Counted from the first letter of the stretch, positions 1 through 11,134 are shown. The stretch: 64,000 nt of DNA from Massariosphaeria phaeospora (GCA_011032825.1 JAADJZ010000004.1:992001-1056000), one strand, 5' to 3'. Notes: generated by a model not told the origin, from the letters alone. Translations and numbers: made by a program.

Positions 1-33
1 CATCCGTTGCCTTTTCGCACTGACGCTGGGAAG

Positions 34-1006
34 ATCTCGACTATGGCTTAGGGAAGCATCTATGGGATGTTCGTGTGGTGGACATTACATACCATGGAGT
101 GCTAGTATGTCTCATTGTGTCCCAACAGTGTAACTTCACATTCAAACTGACAAATCCAGTCCATGACCGGAAGCGGAATCGCCCTAACGACCCACATGTG
201 TCTCGTTCGCATTTCCGTTTTGGCGCTATACCAGCGAATCTTCTACATACATCAAACCTCAAGAAGACTCATCTACATCGGCTACGGCATTTGTACTATC
301 GTAGCAATTGCGGATCTCGGCTTGGTAATCGCAAGAATGGTAAAATGCAGCGGTCTCAAAGCCATCAGCGAACCATTTTGCAGGGCGAAGTCAAACAGTA
401 CTGGGCTGACTACTATCGCTACTGCCTATGTGTTGACCGACCTGTTCATCTACATGATTGCGATCGGCCGACTTCGCACATTGCAAGTGAACAGAACCAA
501 GAAGATCCATCTGACGGTCTTGTTCGCAGTTGGGCTCGCGTGAGTAGTAACAATACGTCCCATGGACCACAAAAACTAAAGCTTTGCTCAGTGCTTGCCT
601 CTTCGGATTAGCAAAATTGATCTTCATGGCGGTACACTTCTACTCCAAGGACGATCTGTGGTACGCCTTATGGGTAGGCATCTTTGCGTAAGTAGTGTAT
701 GCTCAACTACTTGAACCCTCTGACATGTGTCATTATAGCATTCTCGAAGCAAACATAGCACTAGCATGTAGTTGCGCAACGTTTCTTCCTGCATTCTGGA
801 AAGGCCAAAGACCGAAACTTGTTTCAGTGGGCTCGGCGTTTCGTTCACATGCACAGGGGACATCGTCAAAGGACAACAGTGGGCACTCCAAACCACGTTA
901 TTCACCGGGTCGCGAATCGGACGAGGCCCTAGTTGAAGAGCGCAGTATCGAACTATGTGAGCATACTCATGTACCCCCGGGACTACCGAGACAAATCGTT
1001 GTGTGA
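34..1006 (+). CDS. Fungal rhodopsin-domain integral membrane protein (PTH11-like), 5' part outside the window
   Basis: Spliced reading gives exons 34-104, 160-539, 592-687 and 739-1006. Introns 105-159 and 540-591 have GT..AG ends; the first has a CTGAC branch site at 147-151. Another intron appears to end near 33, so the N-terminus lies upstream of base 1. About 270 residues are visible. The YGLGKHLWDV stretch followed by a hydrophobic helix running into VRISVLALYQRIF is typical of the fungal rhodopsin-domain/PTH11-like family. At least four membrane helices remain (the family has seven), then a hydrophilic Ser/Glu-rich cytoplasmic tail from about 800. Family members sit in the plasma membrane and some act as surface or host-signal sensors; a ligand cannot be read from sequence. 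The exon joins are my inference, but each keeps frame and rebuilds hydrophobic helices. Confidence 0.8.
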
Positions 1007-1989
1007 TACTTTTTCTGTTGGCAAAAGTCATTGGCGGTAATGGATTATTGTTGAAATGGATTGGATGATCGGATGAGAATCCAGACACTCACTAAGGCAG
1101 GCGGAAAGATACGTAAGGGCACTAAAAAGGGTTCTCCTAAGTTCATTACTGTTCAGTATCAACGTATTCACGGAATTGCAGCTAACAGCCATAAGCCCCG
1201 TCTACGCCCTCTTACTCTAGGGTGCTTTGTGGAGAAGGACCACTGTCGAGAAAGGTATTCATAACATGATGTCCAAGAATGCCACAGCCATTATTGGAGC
1301 CATCTTGACGAACCATGGTTCTGAGAGGCTCCACAAAATGGCCACCCATTCAGCTCCCGCTGAACACAAATGAGGCTCCCATTGAGCATTCGCGCAAAAT
1401 TTTATCAAGGCCACAGGCACCAATCGCGAGAACAGAGCCGAGGGAAACTTAACCAAACTTAGGTGTTTGTCGAGATGGTTAACGAAGATCAAAAGAATTG
1501 GGCGCTTACATTCGTATATCAGCATCTCGAGTAAGTCAGCCGAGGCGTTCAAAACTAATATAGTAGTAGTGTGGTAAACCTGGCCTCTTTCTAGTTGCTC
1601 ACACGTAGCATGCTAATAGTCTCGTGAAAATTTTCATCTGAAAAGACTTGATATTTAGATAACCTCTTGAAACTATCCAACCCTGCTATTTAGCAGAGCT
1701 TGAAGGCGAAATGATAAGATACACAGGCTGTGAAGCTACACGAAGTCTCTTTGAAGTACTTAATTATTTCATTCCCAGATTTCATAGCTGGTTGTAGGTC
1801 ACGTGCCTGGTCCCGGCAAGGCGGACTTGATCGTAACCACGGAACCTCAACGCCTACCGAGCTTTCACAACACGCCCGCCCTTGGCAACCATAGTACGTG
1901 AACGAATCCCGCTGCACCCAAACCAAACAATCTCACCAAATCCATCGTGCACGCACTTTATTTTCGAACGCGCGCTTCTCAATCCCCGA
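1007..1989. other. Intergenic region, no gene seen
   Basis: The short open frames here have no recognisable protein features and no plausible exon structure. The last part is the promoter region of the gene starting at 2051. Confidence 0.6.
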
Positions 1990-1997
1990 TATAAAAA
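1990..1997 (+). promoter_or_regulatory. TATA box of the BTB-like gene at 2051
   Basis: TATAAAAA lies 54 bp before the ATG at 2051 in a C/A-rich leader. It argues for translation starting at 2051 rather than at the upstream in-frame ATG at 1898, which lies upstream of the TATA box. Confidence 0.6.
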
Positions 1998-2050
1998 CTA
2001 CCCCATTCCACTCTCTCCACACCCACAACACGAAACCACCTACCTACAAC

Positions 2051-2908
2051 ATGCGTCAAAACAGCAAAACCCCCGCCGCAGACCCCCAACTCGCCTCCCT
2101 CCTCCAACAACTACACACTTTCCCCCCGGACGTCCGCGCCTGGCCGCTATCCGCACGCGTCACGCTCCTCCGCGGCGGCCTCATCGACCTCACCATCACG
2201 TCGCCGGTCTCACCCACAACTCCCCTCCTCATCGCCTCGGTGCCCAAATACGCCCTCATGGCAGTCTCCGCCCCGGTGCTCACCCATCTCGCCGTCACCA
2301 ACCCCCACGCCCCAGCCGTGCACTTCGCGCTCTCGCTCGCGCCCGCGATGTCCGCTGCCTCAGTCGCGCGCTACACCGCTGCACTGCGCCGCCCCGCGCA
2401 CTGGCTGAACGTGCTGTGCACAGCGCCAGGCCCCGGCCGCGTGCCCGACATGCCGCTGCGCAACCCCGACGACGACATCCGCGCCGACCTCGCTCTACGA
2501 CACCTCGCGGCGCACATGCAAATGAGCCTGTACGTGCGCCACATCGCCGACAAGTACATCGCGTCCGTGCGCGCCGCGACGCTGACGCCCGCCGACATGA
2601 CAGCGATTTCGCTGTACGGGCTCGGCGCCGACGACCCGCTGTTGCTGGGCGTGGCGCGCGAGCTGGTGAGGGCGAAGAGGGAAGGCCGCGTCCTAGGGGT
2701 GGCGGCGGAGGAGGAGTTGCTGGGACGGGTGGATCGGGGGAGTGCGGGGGCGGCGACGCTGGCGCTGTGGTTGCTGGAGCCTGAGAATCGGAAACTTGCG
2801 GAGGTGATGGGGAGGTTGGAGGGTGGAACGTTGAGTGGTGGCGAGGTTGAGGCCAAGCAGCGGAGGGAGTGGATGGGCGAGTTGCCGGGCCCGATGGATA
2901 TTGACTGA
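2051..2908 (+). CDS. BTB/POZ-like domain protein (285 aa), paralogue 1
   Basis: Single-exon gene of 285 codons. The open frame extends upstream to 1898, but the TATA box at 1990 places the transcript start after that codon, so I choose 2051. Residues about 35-95 (LRGGLIDLTITSP, then VPKYALMAVS) align with the BTB-like part of the gene at 12952 (DVDIMVGTTAITVPKYMYMQVS), including the shared VPKY and a following helical region. The C-terminal third is helical and charged and ends in GPMDID. BTB folds mediate dimerisation and can link to Cullin-3; no kelch, MATH or zinc-finger partner is present, so a specific role cannot be given. Third positions are strongly G/C, which opens long antisense shadow frames. 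Confidence 0.7.
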   Translation: MRQNSKTPAADPQLASLLQQLHTFPPDVRAWPLSARVTLLRGGLIDLTITSPVSPTTPLLIASVPKYALMAVSAPVLTHLAVTNPHAPAVHFALSLAPAMSAASVARYTAALRRPAHWLNVLCTAPGPGRVPDMPLRNPDDDIRADLALRHLAAHMQMSLYVRHIADKYIASVRAATLTPADMTAISLYGLGADDPLLLGVARELVRAKREGRVLGVAAEEELLGRVDRGSAGAATLALWLLEPENRKLAEVMGRLEGGTLSGGEVEAKQRREWMGELPGPMDID

Positions 2909-3825
2909 ATACGATACATAGCAAGTGGCATATCGATGTGATATGCTGGGAGTGGTTCCGGACGGCTTTGAAGACTTGCTACTGCCCAATCTTGGGGTTC
3001 CTAAGATCTGGGTATAACACACCTGTCAGCACGTCATCCATATACATCTGAAAGTGCCTAGCTTGACGAGAAGCTTAGGTCGCATACACTGCGGACAATA
3101 GAAAATACAATGAAAAATGACACTGAATTTTGGGTATAATGGACAATGAGACGTGGTATAGCTTACCCATATGGTTGATGCAGAACCGATCTTTCTCGTT
3201 CCCACTTTTCCTCTCTTGATGACTTATCGCCTGCATCTCTCTCATTCCCCCCTCTCTCTCTATCTCTCCAGTGATAACCTGTCCTTCGTATGTAAACATG
3301 ATCTCCAGTCCCATATTACTCCGAACCTGGAGTAATCCAGCTCAGCTGCGCGCTTCAATCATAAGTCTGAGGTAAAAGCGAGTGCACAGCACACACCAGT
3401 GAAGAATAGGATGCGCACTTCAATCCAATGGAAATCCGAACGTGACTGAGATTATACGAGCGTGCATGGTGAATGGTGGCAATGAGACGTGAAGTGAAAG
3501 AGGGGCAATCGCCAAGGCGGCTACCTCTTCTCGGCTTAGCGTGTAATGACGTCGACCGCCCTCGCATCTCGGAGAAGAACTCGCACATTTTGCGATGCAA
3601 ACAACGGTAACCGCTTCTTCCTCGCAAATGTTCATACATGCCATCGAAAAATACGCCTCATCTCTATCGCATGGACGCGGGCATGCAGCGAAACGACTCC
3701 ACATTGCCGAGATCCCCATACGTCGTCGCGGGCGAGAGTAACATTTCTATCCTCTGTGGGAGTAAATAAGCAAGAGATTCCGTACAAATAAATGTGAGGC
3801 TACCTGCCCTTTGCCTCACGCTTCT
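2909..3825. other. Intergenic region, no gene seen
   Basis: Region between convergent genes. It contains a pyrimidine-rich run (3230-3270) and short unconvincing open frames. I see no conserved motif or exon structure. Confidence 0.6.
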
Positions 3826-5256
3826 TTACTTCCTCTCTTCCATTTCTAGCTTCCTGGTTTCCAACCAAGCCACATAACCCTGCCACATCCCCACGCCAGA
3901 CCTCTCCCAATCTCTACACACTTCCTCGATCTTCCCACCCCTCTCTGTCACATACGCCACTCTCTCCTTCTCCCCACCGCCCTCCAGCTCTACCGCCACC
4001 GCCCAACTGATCTTCATTTCGCACACTGGGCACCAATAGGGCGGCTGCCTCACATCTTCCTTCATACCTCCCGTGCCCTGCATGTTGCACGCGTAGTATA
4101 CGCAGTGCGCCACTCCAAGACAGTGGCCAAGCTCGTGCGCGGCGGTGCGCGCGAGACGGGAGAACCACAGCGCGCGCTGGTACTCGGTGGACCAGGAATC
4201 TGGGGCCAGGAGAGATGAAGCGTCGATGGCCGCACGTATAGGTCCGGATTTCGATAGTGCGACGAGCTGTTTTGTCGGCGGTTTCGCTTCCACGTCCTCA
4301 ACGGCGCAGAGTTGGTCTATGAACGCTTTGCAATGGCTCGCGGGCCACAAGTGCTCGTAATCAAATTGCTCTTTTACATCGAGTAGCGGGTTATACCGGG
4401 CCGTCTGCACAACTGCAACCCGACTCCCGCCGTACGCACGCCCACAACAAAAATCGTCATCGTCGCCCTCGTGTATGTCATGATCGACTAGCAGCAAGAT
4501 GGCGTACGCATCGGCAGGCAGCATCGCGATCGCCGCATCGAGGATATCGTTGAGGTTTAGCTGCGCTTTGAACACGCCGTCTGGTGCAGGACGGGTGCGA
4601 ACACGGGTCGCTTTGTCGTCGTACGCGAGCGCGACGTATTTCGGCAGCACATTCGAACCTGATTTTAGCTTGGACGCTCCCTTCTGTGTGGATTTCCACG
4701 GTGTCCAGCGCAAGCGATCGGGGAACTCTTTGACGTCCAGTCCATGGTAGAAAGCGGCCAAGTACTCGATATATTGCTCGACGTCAGGAGAAGTCAATTC
4801 GCCCGCATTATCGAGAGACAACTTCGCTTTCTTTGCTACCGGCTCACCGTCATCTTGCTTAGCCCCACTCAATATAGGCCTTATCCAGTCCCGCATGAAC
4901 CCCACACTCGTCTCAATCAGCGGCACACGTGCTACATACAGCGTCTTCCTCTGCGGCGTGACCTTGTTCCGCGCTTTCTCATGTAGCCACGACCGGAAGC
5001 TCTGGGGCGATTCATCTGGTTCGTAATTCAGATCATCGTGCGGTAGAACCAGAGGGCCAGGAAAAGTCCGCGAAATTTCTGTTGCTTCGCGGTTGAGTTC
5101 GGCACTGTCCCCGCGTGCAGAGGGCCCACGACCAGACTTTGTGCATGCAGCGAGTCGTTTGCCCGCATCTGCGCGCTCGAATCCCGCGAGTTCGGCGAAG
5201 GGGGATGGATCTAGTTGGAGCACGTCGTGTGGGCATGACCAGGGATTGAGTGACAT
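3826..5256 (-). CDS. Archaemetzincin-type zinc metallopeptidase (476 aa)
   Basis: One exon, 476 residues. The signature is complete: HELGHCLGVAH at residues 374-384 (three zinc-binding His, catalytic Glu375), followed by Cys385, Cys390, Cys409 and Cys412 in CxxxxC...CPVC spacing, which in archaemetzincins (AMZ family, MEROPS M54) binds a second structural zinc. The downstream Met392 fits the family Met-turn. The N-terminal 100 residues are hydrophilic, with no signal peptide or membrane helix, so a cytosolic or nuclear protease is expected. Fungal AMZ-like proteins of this length are common; substrates are not established. Start chosen at the first ATG of the frame. The downstream neighbour at 2051 is convergent. 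Confidence 0.88.
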   Translation of the reverse strand: MSLNPWSCPHDVLQLDPSPFAELAGFERADAGKRLAACTKSGRGPSARGDSAELNREATEISRTFPGPLVLPHDDLNYEPDESPQSFRSWLHEKARNKVTPQRKTLYVARVPLIETSVGFMRDWIRPILSGAKQDDGEPVAKKAKLSLDNAGELTSPDVEQYIEYLAAFYHGLDVKEFPDRLRWTPWKSTQKGASKLKSGSNVLPKYVALAYDDKATRVRTRPAPDGVFKAQLNLNDILDAAIAMLPADAYAILLLVDHDIHEGDDDDFCCGRAYGGSRVAVVQTARYNPLLDVKEQFDYEHLWPASHCKAFIDQLCAVEDVEAKPPTKQLVALSKSGPIRAAIDASSLLAPDSWSTEYQRALWFSRLARTAAHELGHCLGVAHCVYYACNMQGTGGMKEDVRQPPYWCPVCEMKISWAVAVELEGGGEKERVAYVTERGGKIEEVCRDWERSGVGMWQGYVAWLETRKLEMEERK

Positions 5257-6366
5257 GCCTGCAGTTCTGGATCTGTATGCTCTCGAATGAGAGCGGGCTT
5301 ACAAGAGCAGTTTCCAGCTAGTTGTATCGTTGACGAAAGAGCGGGGACCTTAGAGGGCTTAAAGTCGACTTCGCCGCGTCGTCGCATTAACCTCCGCTGC
5401 TGCCTTCGCTTGTGTGGACCCCTGTCGGGCCAGACTCGATAAGGCAAGCCGGATCCTCCCGGCTAGCATGAGGCTGAACGCCATGCCGACACTACCGCAG
5501 ACCGTTACCCGCAAGTCTCCGACCGACTCCGTGTCCAAACAACGACATATCTGTGACTGATCTGAAGGCCCCTTTATGCGGGAGACACGTGTGCAAAGCT
5601 TCCCGAAAAGCTTGTACCTCTCCAGTCTCTGCAAACGTCTACCAGCCGTATGGCAGAATGCGGCTAATATATGCTCCAATCTACGCTCGCGCGAGCGTGC
5701 CCTCCAACGTTGCCGGAACTTGCCAGTGGCATCGAAGACATTCGGACGAGAGGATTCTCTTACTCAGCATACATCATCGTGCGCGGATTTCCCGAAGGAG
5801 AACGAGGTTTGGGCTTCGATGCGCGTTCCACCATCGTTCTGGATCGCTTGCTTTTAATCAGCCACATGTCCCCACAGCATGCACTGCCGGCTCCTGCAGA
5901 CCGAGAACCCCACGCGTGCATTGGCAGCGGTCGCTCCGGCAATTGGTATAGCAAGGATCGCTATATGGCGATTTCATCTAACCCCGCACGACCTTCATCA
6001 ACGGACATCCATAACGGTGATCGGGCAGGGGTTCTCCACATACCCATGACCCAGCCGAACGCCGAGGATTGGCTGCAGCGTCGCGACGTCTACTCTACGT
6101 TTTGATGGCGATAATCAACGGCCATGGTGTGAAAACATGGGTGCAGGGGCCGCGAGTATGAGCTGAGGACACGGCAGTTGCACGGCGGCGTGGCGGCCTC
6201 GTGCGTTTATCTCGAAGGGAACCCTGCGAACGTTATAACCCGTCTTTTGGTACGGCTACCGACTCTTTCAGCTCGACATCCTTCCTTCGACTCACTCACT
6301 CACTCACCCAGTCATTCACTGTTTGGTCGTTGATCGAATTCAGTGTTCTCCTGCCACGCACTCACG
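5257..6366. other. Intergenic region, no gene assigned
   Basis: Several overlapping short frames occur on both strands (the longest is 144 codons at 5671-6105), none with recognisable features or clear splice signals. The last 130 bp, with CACT-rich sequence, are the 5' leader of the DUF1996 gene. Confidence 0.5.
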
Positions 6367-7980
6367 ATGCTTTGGGCTACGTTCCTCGCCCTGACGGCCG
6401 TCGCCGTCGCGGTGCCCACCAGCGACAACATCCCGCCTTATCTCCAGAAGCGGCAGGGCTCGACGACGATGCTGCGGTTCGGCTGCTCGCAGGTGGTCAT
6501 TGACCGCTTGGACCCGCTGGTCAACCCGGGCCAGGCGCCCTCGCCGCACATGCACCAGGTGCGTATCCCTTAGCCTTCAAGCCTGATACTGGCCGATAGC
6601 TCGTCATGCCGTGTATGTGCTGATGCATCGAACCCAGATTGTCGGCGGAAACCGCTTCAACACTACCATGACCACCGGCGACGTCTCCAACGGCGCGACA
6701 TGCACAACCTGCGCTTTCTCAGAAGACTTCAGGTATGTACCTCTCCGCCTCTTCCGCTGTGTCGAATCGTGCGAGACTGACGTTCTGCAGCAATTACTGG
6801 ACGGCCAACCTGTACTTCAAGGCCCGGAACGGCACCTACAAGCGCGTCAAGCAGGGCGCTTCTGCGTATGCTCCCCCTGATGCAGCTACCTCCCGCAGCG
6901 CCCGTTGATCAACAATCAGCTAACCCCCACCCGCAGCCTCCAATTCAGCGACAACTTCAGCACCAAGACCGACGGCGGCATCCTCGTCTACTACGTCTCC
7001 GCCCAGCCCGGCAAAATCACCGCCTTCAAGCCCGTACGCAATATCTCTCCCCTAACTACGCTACCACCCCCTTTCCCGTCTCCCTCAACCCCAAATCAAT
7101 CCCACCCACCTAACTTACCCCCATAAACCCACGCATACACTCACTCACTAACTTCTTTCTAGGGCTTCCGTATGCTAGTCGGCGACCCGACCAACCGCAA
7201 ACTCGACACCAAGATGAAGATGCAAAACTGCTACCGCTGCTACACAGGCCCCAACTTCGGCGGCGACACAGCGGCGCCGTGCTCCGACGGCAAGCTCGAC
7301 ACGCAGGCCCTGCCCAAGGACATCTGCAAAGGCGGCATCCGCTCGAACGTCTTGTTCCCAACGTAAGTTTAGTCGCATGATGCCGTCCTTTCCACATGGC
7401 ACAACTCGGCCTAGCTAGCCCGCATCAGCGGCACTCAAACGACCACTGTCCCTTCGTTTCCTGCCCTCGCTCTCCTCTCTTCCCCTGCACACCTAACATA
7501 CCCACCCGCTAATATCCCCCCGCTCCTAGCTGCTGGGACGGCACCAATCTCGACTCCCCCGACCACAAATCGCACATCGCATACCCCACCACCGGCCCCG
7601 CAGCCTTCCTCTCCCTCGGCGGCTCCTGCCCCACCACCCACCCCATCCGCATCCCGCAACTCATGTACGAAGTAGTGTGGGACACCACACCCTTCAACAA
7701 CAAAGCCGACTGGCCCGCCGACGGGTCCCAACCCTTCTACTTCAGCTACGGGGATAATACCGGCTACGGACAGCACGCCGACTACGTGTTCGGCTGGAAG
7801 GGCAACGAGCTGCAGAAGGGCATGGATGCGAGCGGCTGCTTTGGCGCCAAGTGCAAGGATATGAAGAATCAGGCTATTGAGCCGGCGAAGAAGTGTGCGG
7901 TTAGTAAGAAGGTTAATGAGCCGTTGGATGAGTGGTTGACAAGTCTGCCGGGGATGGAGGTGCCGATGGCCATGGCGTAG
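6367..7980 (+). CDS. Secreted DUF1996-domain protein (369 aa, six exons)
   Basis: Spliced from exons 6367-6558, 6638-6732, 6791-6865, 6937-7033, 7163-7362 and 7530-7980; all introns have GT..AG ends and the joined frame is open for 370 codons including stop. The N-terminus MLWATFLALTAVAVAVP is a signal peptide, followed by a Lys-Arg (Kex2-like) site at about residue 29. The mature part has the DUF1996 landmarks: GCSQ...RLDPLVNPG, HMHQIVGGNRF, TCAFSEDFSNYW, YWTANLYFKARNG, CWDG and HIAYP, and conserved Cys pairs. DUF1996 proteins are secreted fungal proteins, often next to WSC domains in other species; none is attached here. The biochemical function is unknown. The ATG at 6367 has A at -3 and is the first ATG giving a signal peptide. 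Confidence 0.88.
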
Positions 7981-8533
7981 CTTAGCTAAGGTTAGACGCG
8001 GACTAGGGCGTGCGTGACTCGGCTTTCTTTCCGACGATGATTGCTCCGTTGTCCCGGTCGCGGATGAGACTGTCGTTACTGTCGCGGACGTTGATGTACC
8101 TTTCGCCATCGTTAGCTAGACTTATTTGACTGTGTTGTACTGCCTGGATCTCCACTCACCGACTCAAATCACTGTGCCAAATCGTCACATGCACCACCAA
8201 CAGCACACATTGCGTTCCAGTTGTGCGGAGCTCAAAGTCCAATTCGATACTGACGATAATCCAACTACTGACACTAGTCATACAGCGCTTCAAGCTATCC
8301 TTCTAAAATCCCAGGCCCTAGGCTCCCATGCTCAAGCCAGATACAATGTCGGAAAACAACGAGACAAAGACATACGGAGCTATAACCTACCGCCACCCGT
8401 GCCGGCCGACATGACCTAGATTGAGTTCCAGGTCTCACAAACGCACCGGTGTTGATGGCATGCTCCACGATGATGTCACCCAGCTGATGTAGAGGTGACG
8501 GGTGACGTGGAAATGCCGCATCTGCTGCAAGAC
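7981..8533. other. Convergent intergenic region
   Basis: Lies between the 3' ends of the DUF1996 gene and the minus-strand cysteine-rich gene. I see no gene, RNA or repeat in it. Confidence 0.6.
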
Positions 8534-11134
8534 CTATGCATGGCGCGCCCCGCCAGTGACTTCGGATGCGAACGACGAAGTAACAGATTTGGCTTTGCTC
8601 GTAATCGTGTCGAAAATGCCCTGATGTTCAGATCGGTCAGTGATGTCGGATGCGGCCGAAGAGGTAAAGGACTCGAAGCCCCCCACGGCCGACGAGGTAA
8701 TTGAATCCCAGATTTGCGTGACTGTAGGGATGATGCCATCTGCCGCTCGTTTAGTGACCTTGGCTGCGGCGAGCGATGAGGTCGCAGAAACGGTTCCGCC
8801 TGTGACCATGTCGATATCGATATTGATATCGACATCGCAGTCAAGATCGTCGATGTCGCACTTAACATCGACATGACACTCAACATCGGTATCGTCGGTA
8901 TCGCACTCAACATCGACACCGGGGATGTCAGTATCAACGACAGAGGTGGGCGAGACGGAGACGGGTATGAGAGAACTAGATATGGTCGAGACGGTTACGG
9001 TTACGGTAGAACCAGAGGTCGTCGTCGACACGACATCGCGAATACGCTTGTCGCCGTGGATCATGCTGTGGACGGCCTGGATGTCCTGCATGAGTATTCT
9101 GCCCTGCGACAACAGGCTATCGATGCCATCCGCCACATTTTCATCTTGTGAGTGCTTGGCCCGGCGCACGACGTGCCCCTCGTCATCAGAAGAGGAACTA
9201 CTTGAAGAACTTGAAGAATTCCCAAGAATATCCTTGAGGAGATCCTCGATGAGGCCGCGATCCTTGAGGTCGTGATCCGCCGACAGGGCAGCAAAGAGGG
9301 AGGGATCGAGGTAGTCTGTACGTCCTAGGGTGGCGGAAGCATGGCGCTTCCTGCTCTCATTGTGGCGTCTGAGAACAGCGTCAATGTTAGGAGCATAGCA
9401 CCCAGACGTGTATGGTTTGCGGTCGCCAGTATGACACTTGAAGCCATGGTCGCAACTTGCTTCGAAACTCCACTCATGGCCGTTCCATCGTTCCAAAGTC
9501 TTCGAGTTTCGGCACCTCAAACTTTCACCCCCAGCCGAGGCTGCAGTACGAATCGCCCATGGAAGCCAGACGCCTGTGCGGCCATTCGGGCTTTGGCAGG
9601 CCGCAAAGGGGCCTTTGCCACCAGTGTAGTCGTAACAGACGAATGGCGAAAGACACACACGATCGCGGACGAAGTCTTTACCTTTCCACACGAGGACCTG
9701 AGTATCGTTGCTGGCGTCGCACTGTGTGTAGACAAAGCTCGGTACGGGCACGTTGTTGTTGTTGGGTGTCTGCGGCTTCGGCCCACCGACCAGGTCTGAA
9801 AAACAGCCGGACTCTCCATCTGCTTCGCCACAAGGGTCAGAGCTGGCGCAGTAGTGATCATGCACCCATGCCGGTATGCTGCCTTCGCAGCGTTGCACTT
9901 CGAGCTGATCGCTGCTGCATCGTGTCTGGTTAAGAGTACAGAGAGGAGAGGGTGGAGCGGGCGGGGGTACGAGTGCATCAAGCATGATACACCTCGCAGT
10001 TCCAGGTGCGGGGACACAGTGTTCCGAGCTCTTGCAGAAGTGGTCATGCACCCATCCCTGGGTAGCGCCATCGTAGCGCTGCACGTCGGGGGCATTCATA
10101 GGATTGCACCGATGTGCACCAAGATTGAAGGGACCGCTTAACTGATCGCCACGGCTACAGCCACTCAGGCCTGTTGTTGTTGAACCACAGAAATCGGGGG
10201 GTTCACAGTAGTGATCAGCTACCCAGCCCAAAGTGCTGTCAAAGCGCAACACCTCGGTATAGTTCGTAGATCCGCATCGGAACTCAGCACCGCAGTGAGG
10301 TGGGGTTGGCTTGTCGACACACTGCACCGAGTCTGGGCACCGGAACCAGACCAGCCAGTCCACGTTGTTGGAATGAAGGTATTGGATTTGAGTGAGATTC
10401 TCAGGTCTGCATCGAAGGGCGGGAATGACGGCCCGCTTTTTTCCTACTCCAGTGGAAACGGGCTCGTTTTCAGGCTCGTTGCCGGAGACAAGCCCATTGC
10501 AGTGTGGCGGGCCGGGGAAGTCGACACAGCTGAATGTGCCGTCGCACTCGGAGTCCAGGACCCACTCCTGGCCATCGAAGCGTTGAATCTGGGTGAAGTT
10601 CTGGGGGTTGCATCGAAATGCGAACTGTTGTGAGTGGAGGGCCTTCGAACCCCCAGAGGCTGGTGTGGCAAGCAGGCTGGGGACATCGCGGGCCGACAAG
10701 ACGGGGTCGTGGGTCAACGGCTGCTCCTGGTAATAGGAGCACTTACCGGGAGTCTCACATCCAATGTGCCACTCGAGCTCGTCATGTGTCTCGGCGGCGG
10801 CTCGACGGGCATTTGGATGGGCAGTGTGAGTGGACGCGAGGACGTGCACACTGGCCGTGTTGACGCAAACAACCTCGCCGAACGGCTCCTGGACGCAAGC
10901 ACCCGAGCTGCACAGGCTCGACGGCTTCCAGCCATAGTGTTTGCCGAACTCGATTCCATCCAGAGACTCGCACGACCAGATGAGCTGCTTGTCGGCATCG
11001 CACGCCTTGTATTTGACCAAGCTGGCGTCGCAGCGTCCGAGCGAGGCTGCATCGTCGGACTGGGTGTGGGCGAGGGCAAGAGGCGAGATGCCGAGAGCAA
11101 CGAGGGCCACTGCCACGAGATGCATGGCGGGCAT
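8534..11134 (-). CDS. Large secreted cysteine-rich modular protein (866 aa)
   Basis: Single exon. It begins MPAMHLVAVALVALGISPLALA, a signal peptide, so it is exported. Residues about 30-95 form a Cys-rich head. Residues about 170-600 hold seven related modules of roughly 45-60 residues, each with the pattern RC-x-(N/S)...(T/V)Q(R/V)...W(V/S)xDxxC...C...C (for example RFDGQEWVLDSEC, RYDGATQGWVHDHFC, WNGHEWSFEASC). A ten-Ser run lies near residue 645, a D/V/C-rich repeat at about 733-775, then a Ser/Thr-rich tail with no clear GPI signal. I do not recognise a named domain; an extracellular or cell-wall binding protein is the most that can be inferred. The first ATG is used; Met4 would also give a signal peptide. 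Confidence 0.75.
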   Translation of the reverse strand: MPAMHLVAVALVALGISPLALAHTQSDDAASLGRCDASLVKYKACDADKQLIWSCESLDGIEFGKHYGWKPSSLCSSGACVQEPFGEVVCVNTASVHVLASTHTAHPNARRAAAETHDELEWHIGCETPGKCSYYQEQPLTHDPVLSARDVPSLLATPASGGSKALHSQQFAFRCNPQNFTQIQRFDGQEWVLDSECDGTFSCVDFPGPPHCNGLVSGNEPENEPVSTGVGKKRAVIPALRCRPENLTQIQYLHSNNVDWLVWFRCPDSVQCVDKPTPPHCGAEFRCGSTNYTEVLRFDSTLGWVADHYCEPPDFCGSTTTGLSGCSRGDQLSGPFNLGAHRCNPMNAPDVQRYDGATQGWVHDHFCKSSEHCVPAPGTARCIMLDALVPPPAPPSPLCTLNQTRCSSDQLEVQRCEGSIPAWVHDHYCASSDPCGEADGESGCFSDLVGGPKPQTPNNNNVPVPSFVYTQCDASNDTQVLVWKGKDFVRDRVCLSPFVCYDYTGGKGPFAACQSPNGRTGVWLPWAIRTAASAGGESLRCRNSKTLERWNGHEWSFEASCDHGFKCHTGDRKPYTSGCYAPNIDAVLRRHNESRKRHASATLGRTDYLDPSLFAALSADHDLKDRGLIEDLLKDILGNSSSSSSSSSSDDEGHVVRRAKHSQDENVADGIDSLLSQGRILMQDIQAVHSMIHGDKRIRDVVSTTTSGSTVTVTVSTISSSLIPVSVSPTSVVDTDIPGVDVECDTDDTDVECHVDVKCDIDDLDCDVDINIDIDMVTGGTVSATSSLAAAKVTKRAADGIIPTVTQIWDSITSSAVGGFESFTSSAASDITDRSEHQGIFDTITSKAKSVTSSFASEVTGGARHA
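8810..8935 (-). repeat. Short-period coding repeat (Asp/Val/Cys) in the cysteine-rich protein
   Basis: The DNA carries degenerate repeats of ATCGA/ATCGACAT type with period about 6-15 bp, encoding runs such as VECDTDDTDVEC and DVDINIDID. The block lies inside the open frame and keeps it. Confidence 0.7.

Noticed and set aside
1882..2924. Long Arg/Pro/Ala-rich frames on both strands overlapping paralogue 1
   Set aside because: Typical shadows of a GC-rich third position; composition is almost only Arg, Pro, Ala, Ser.
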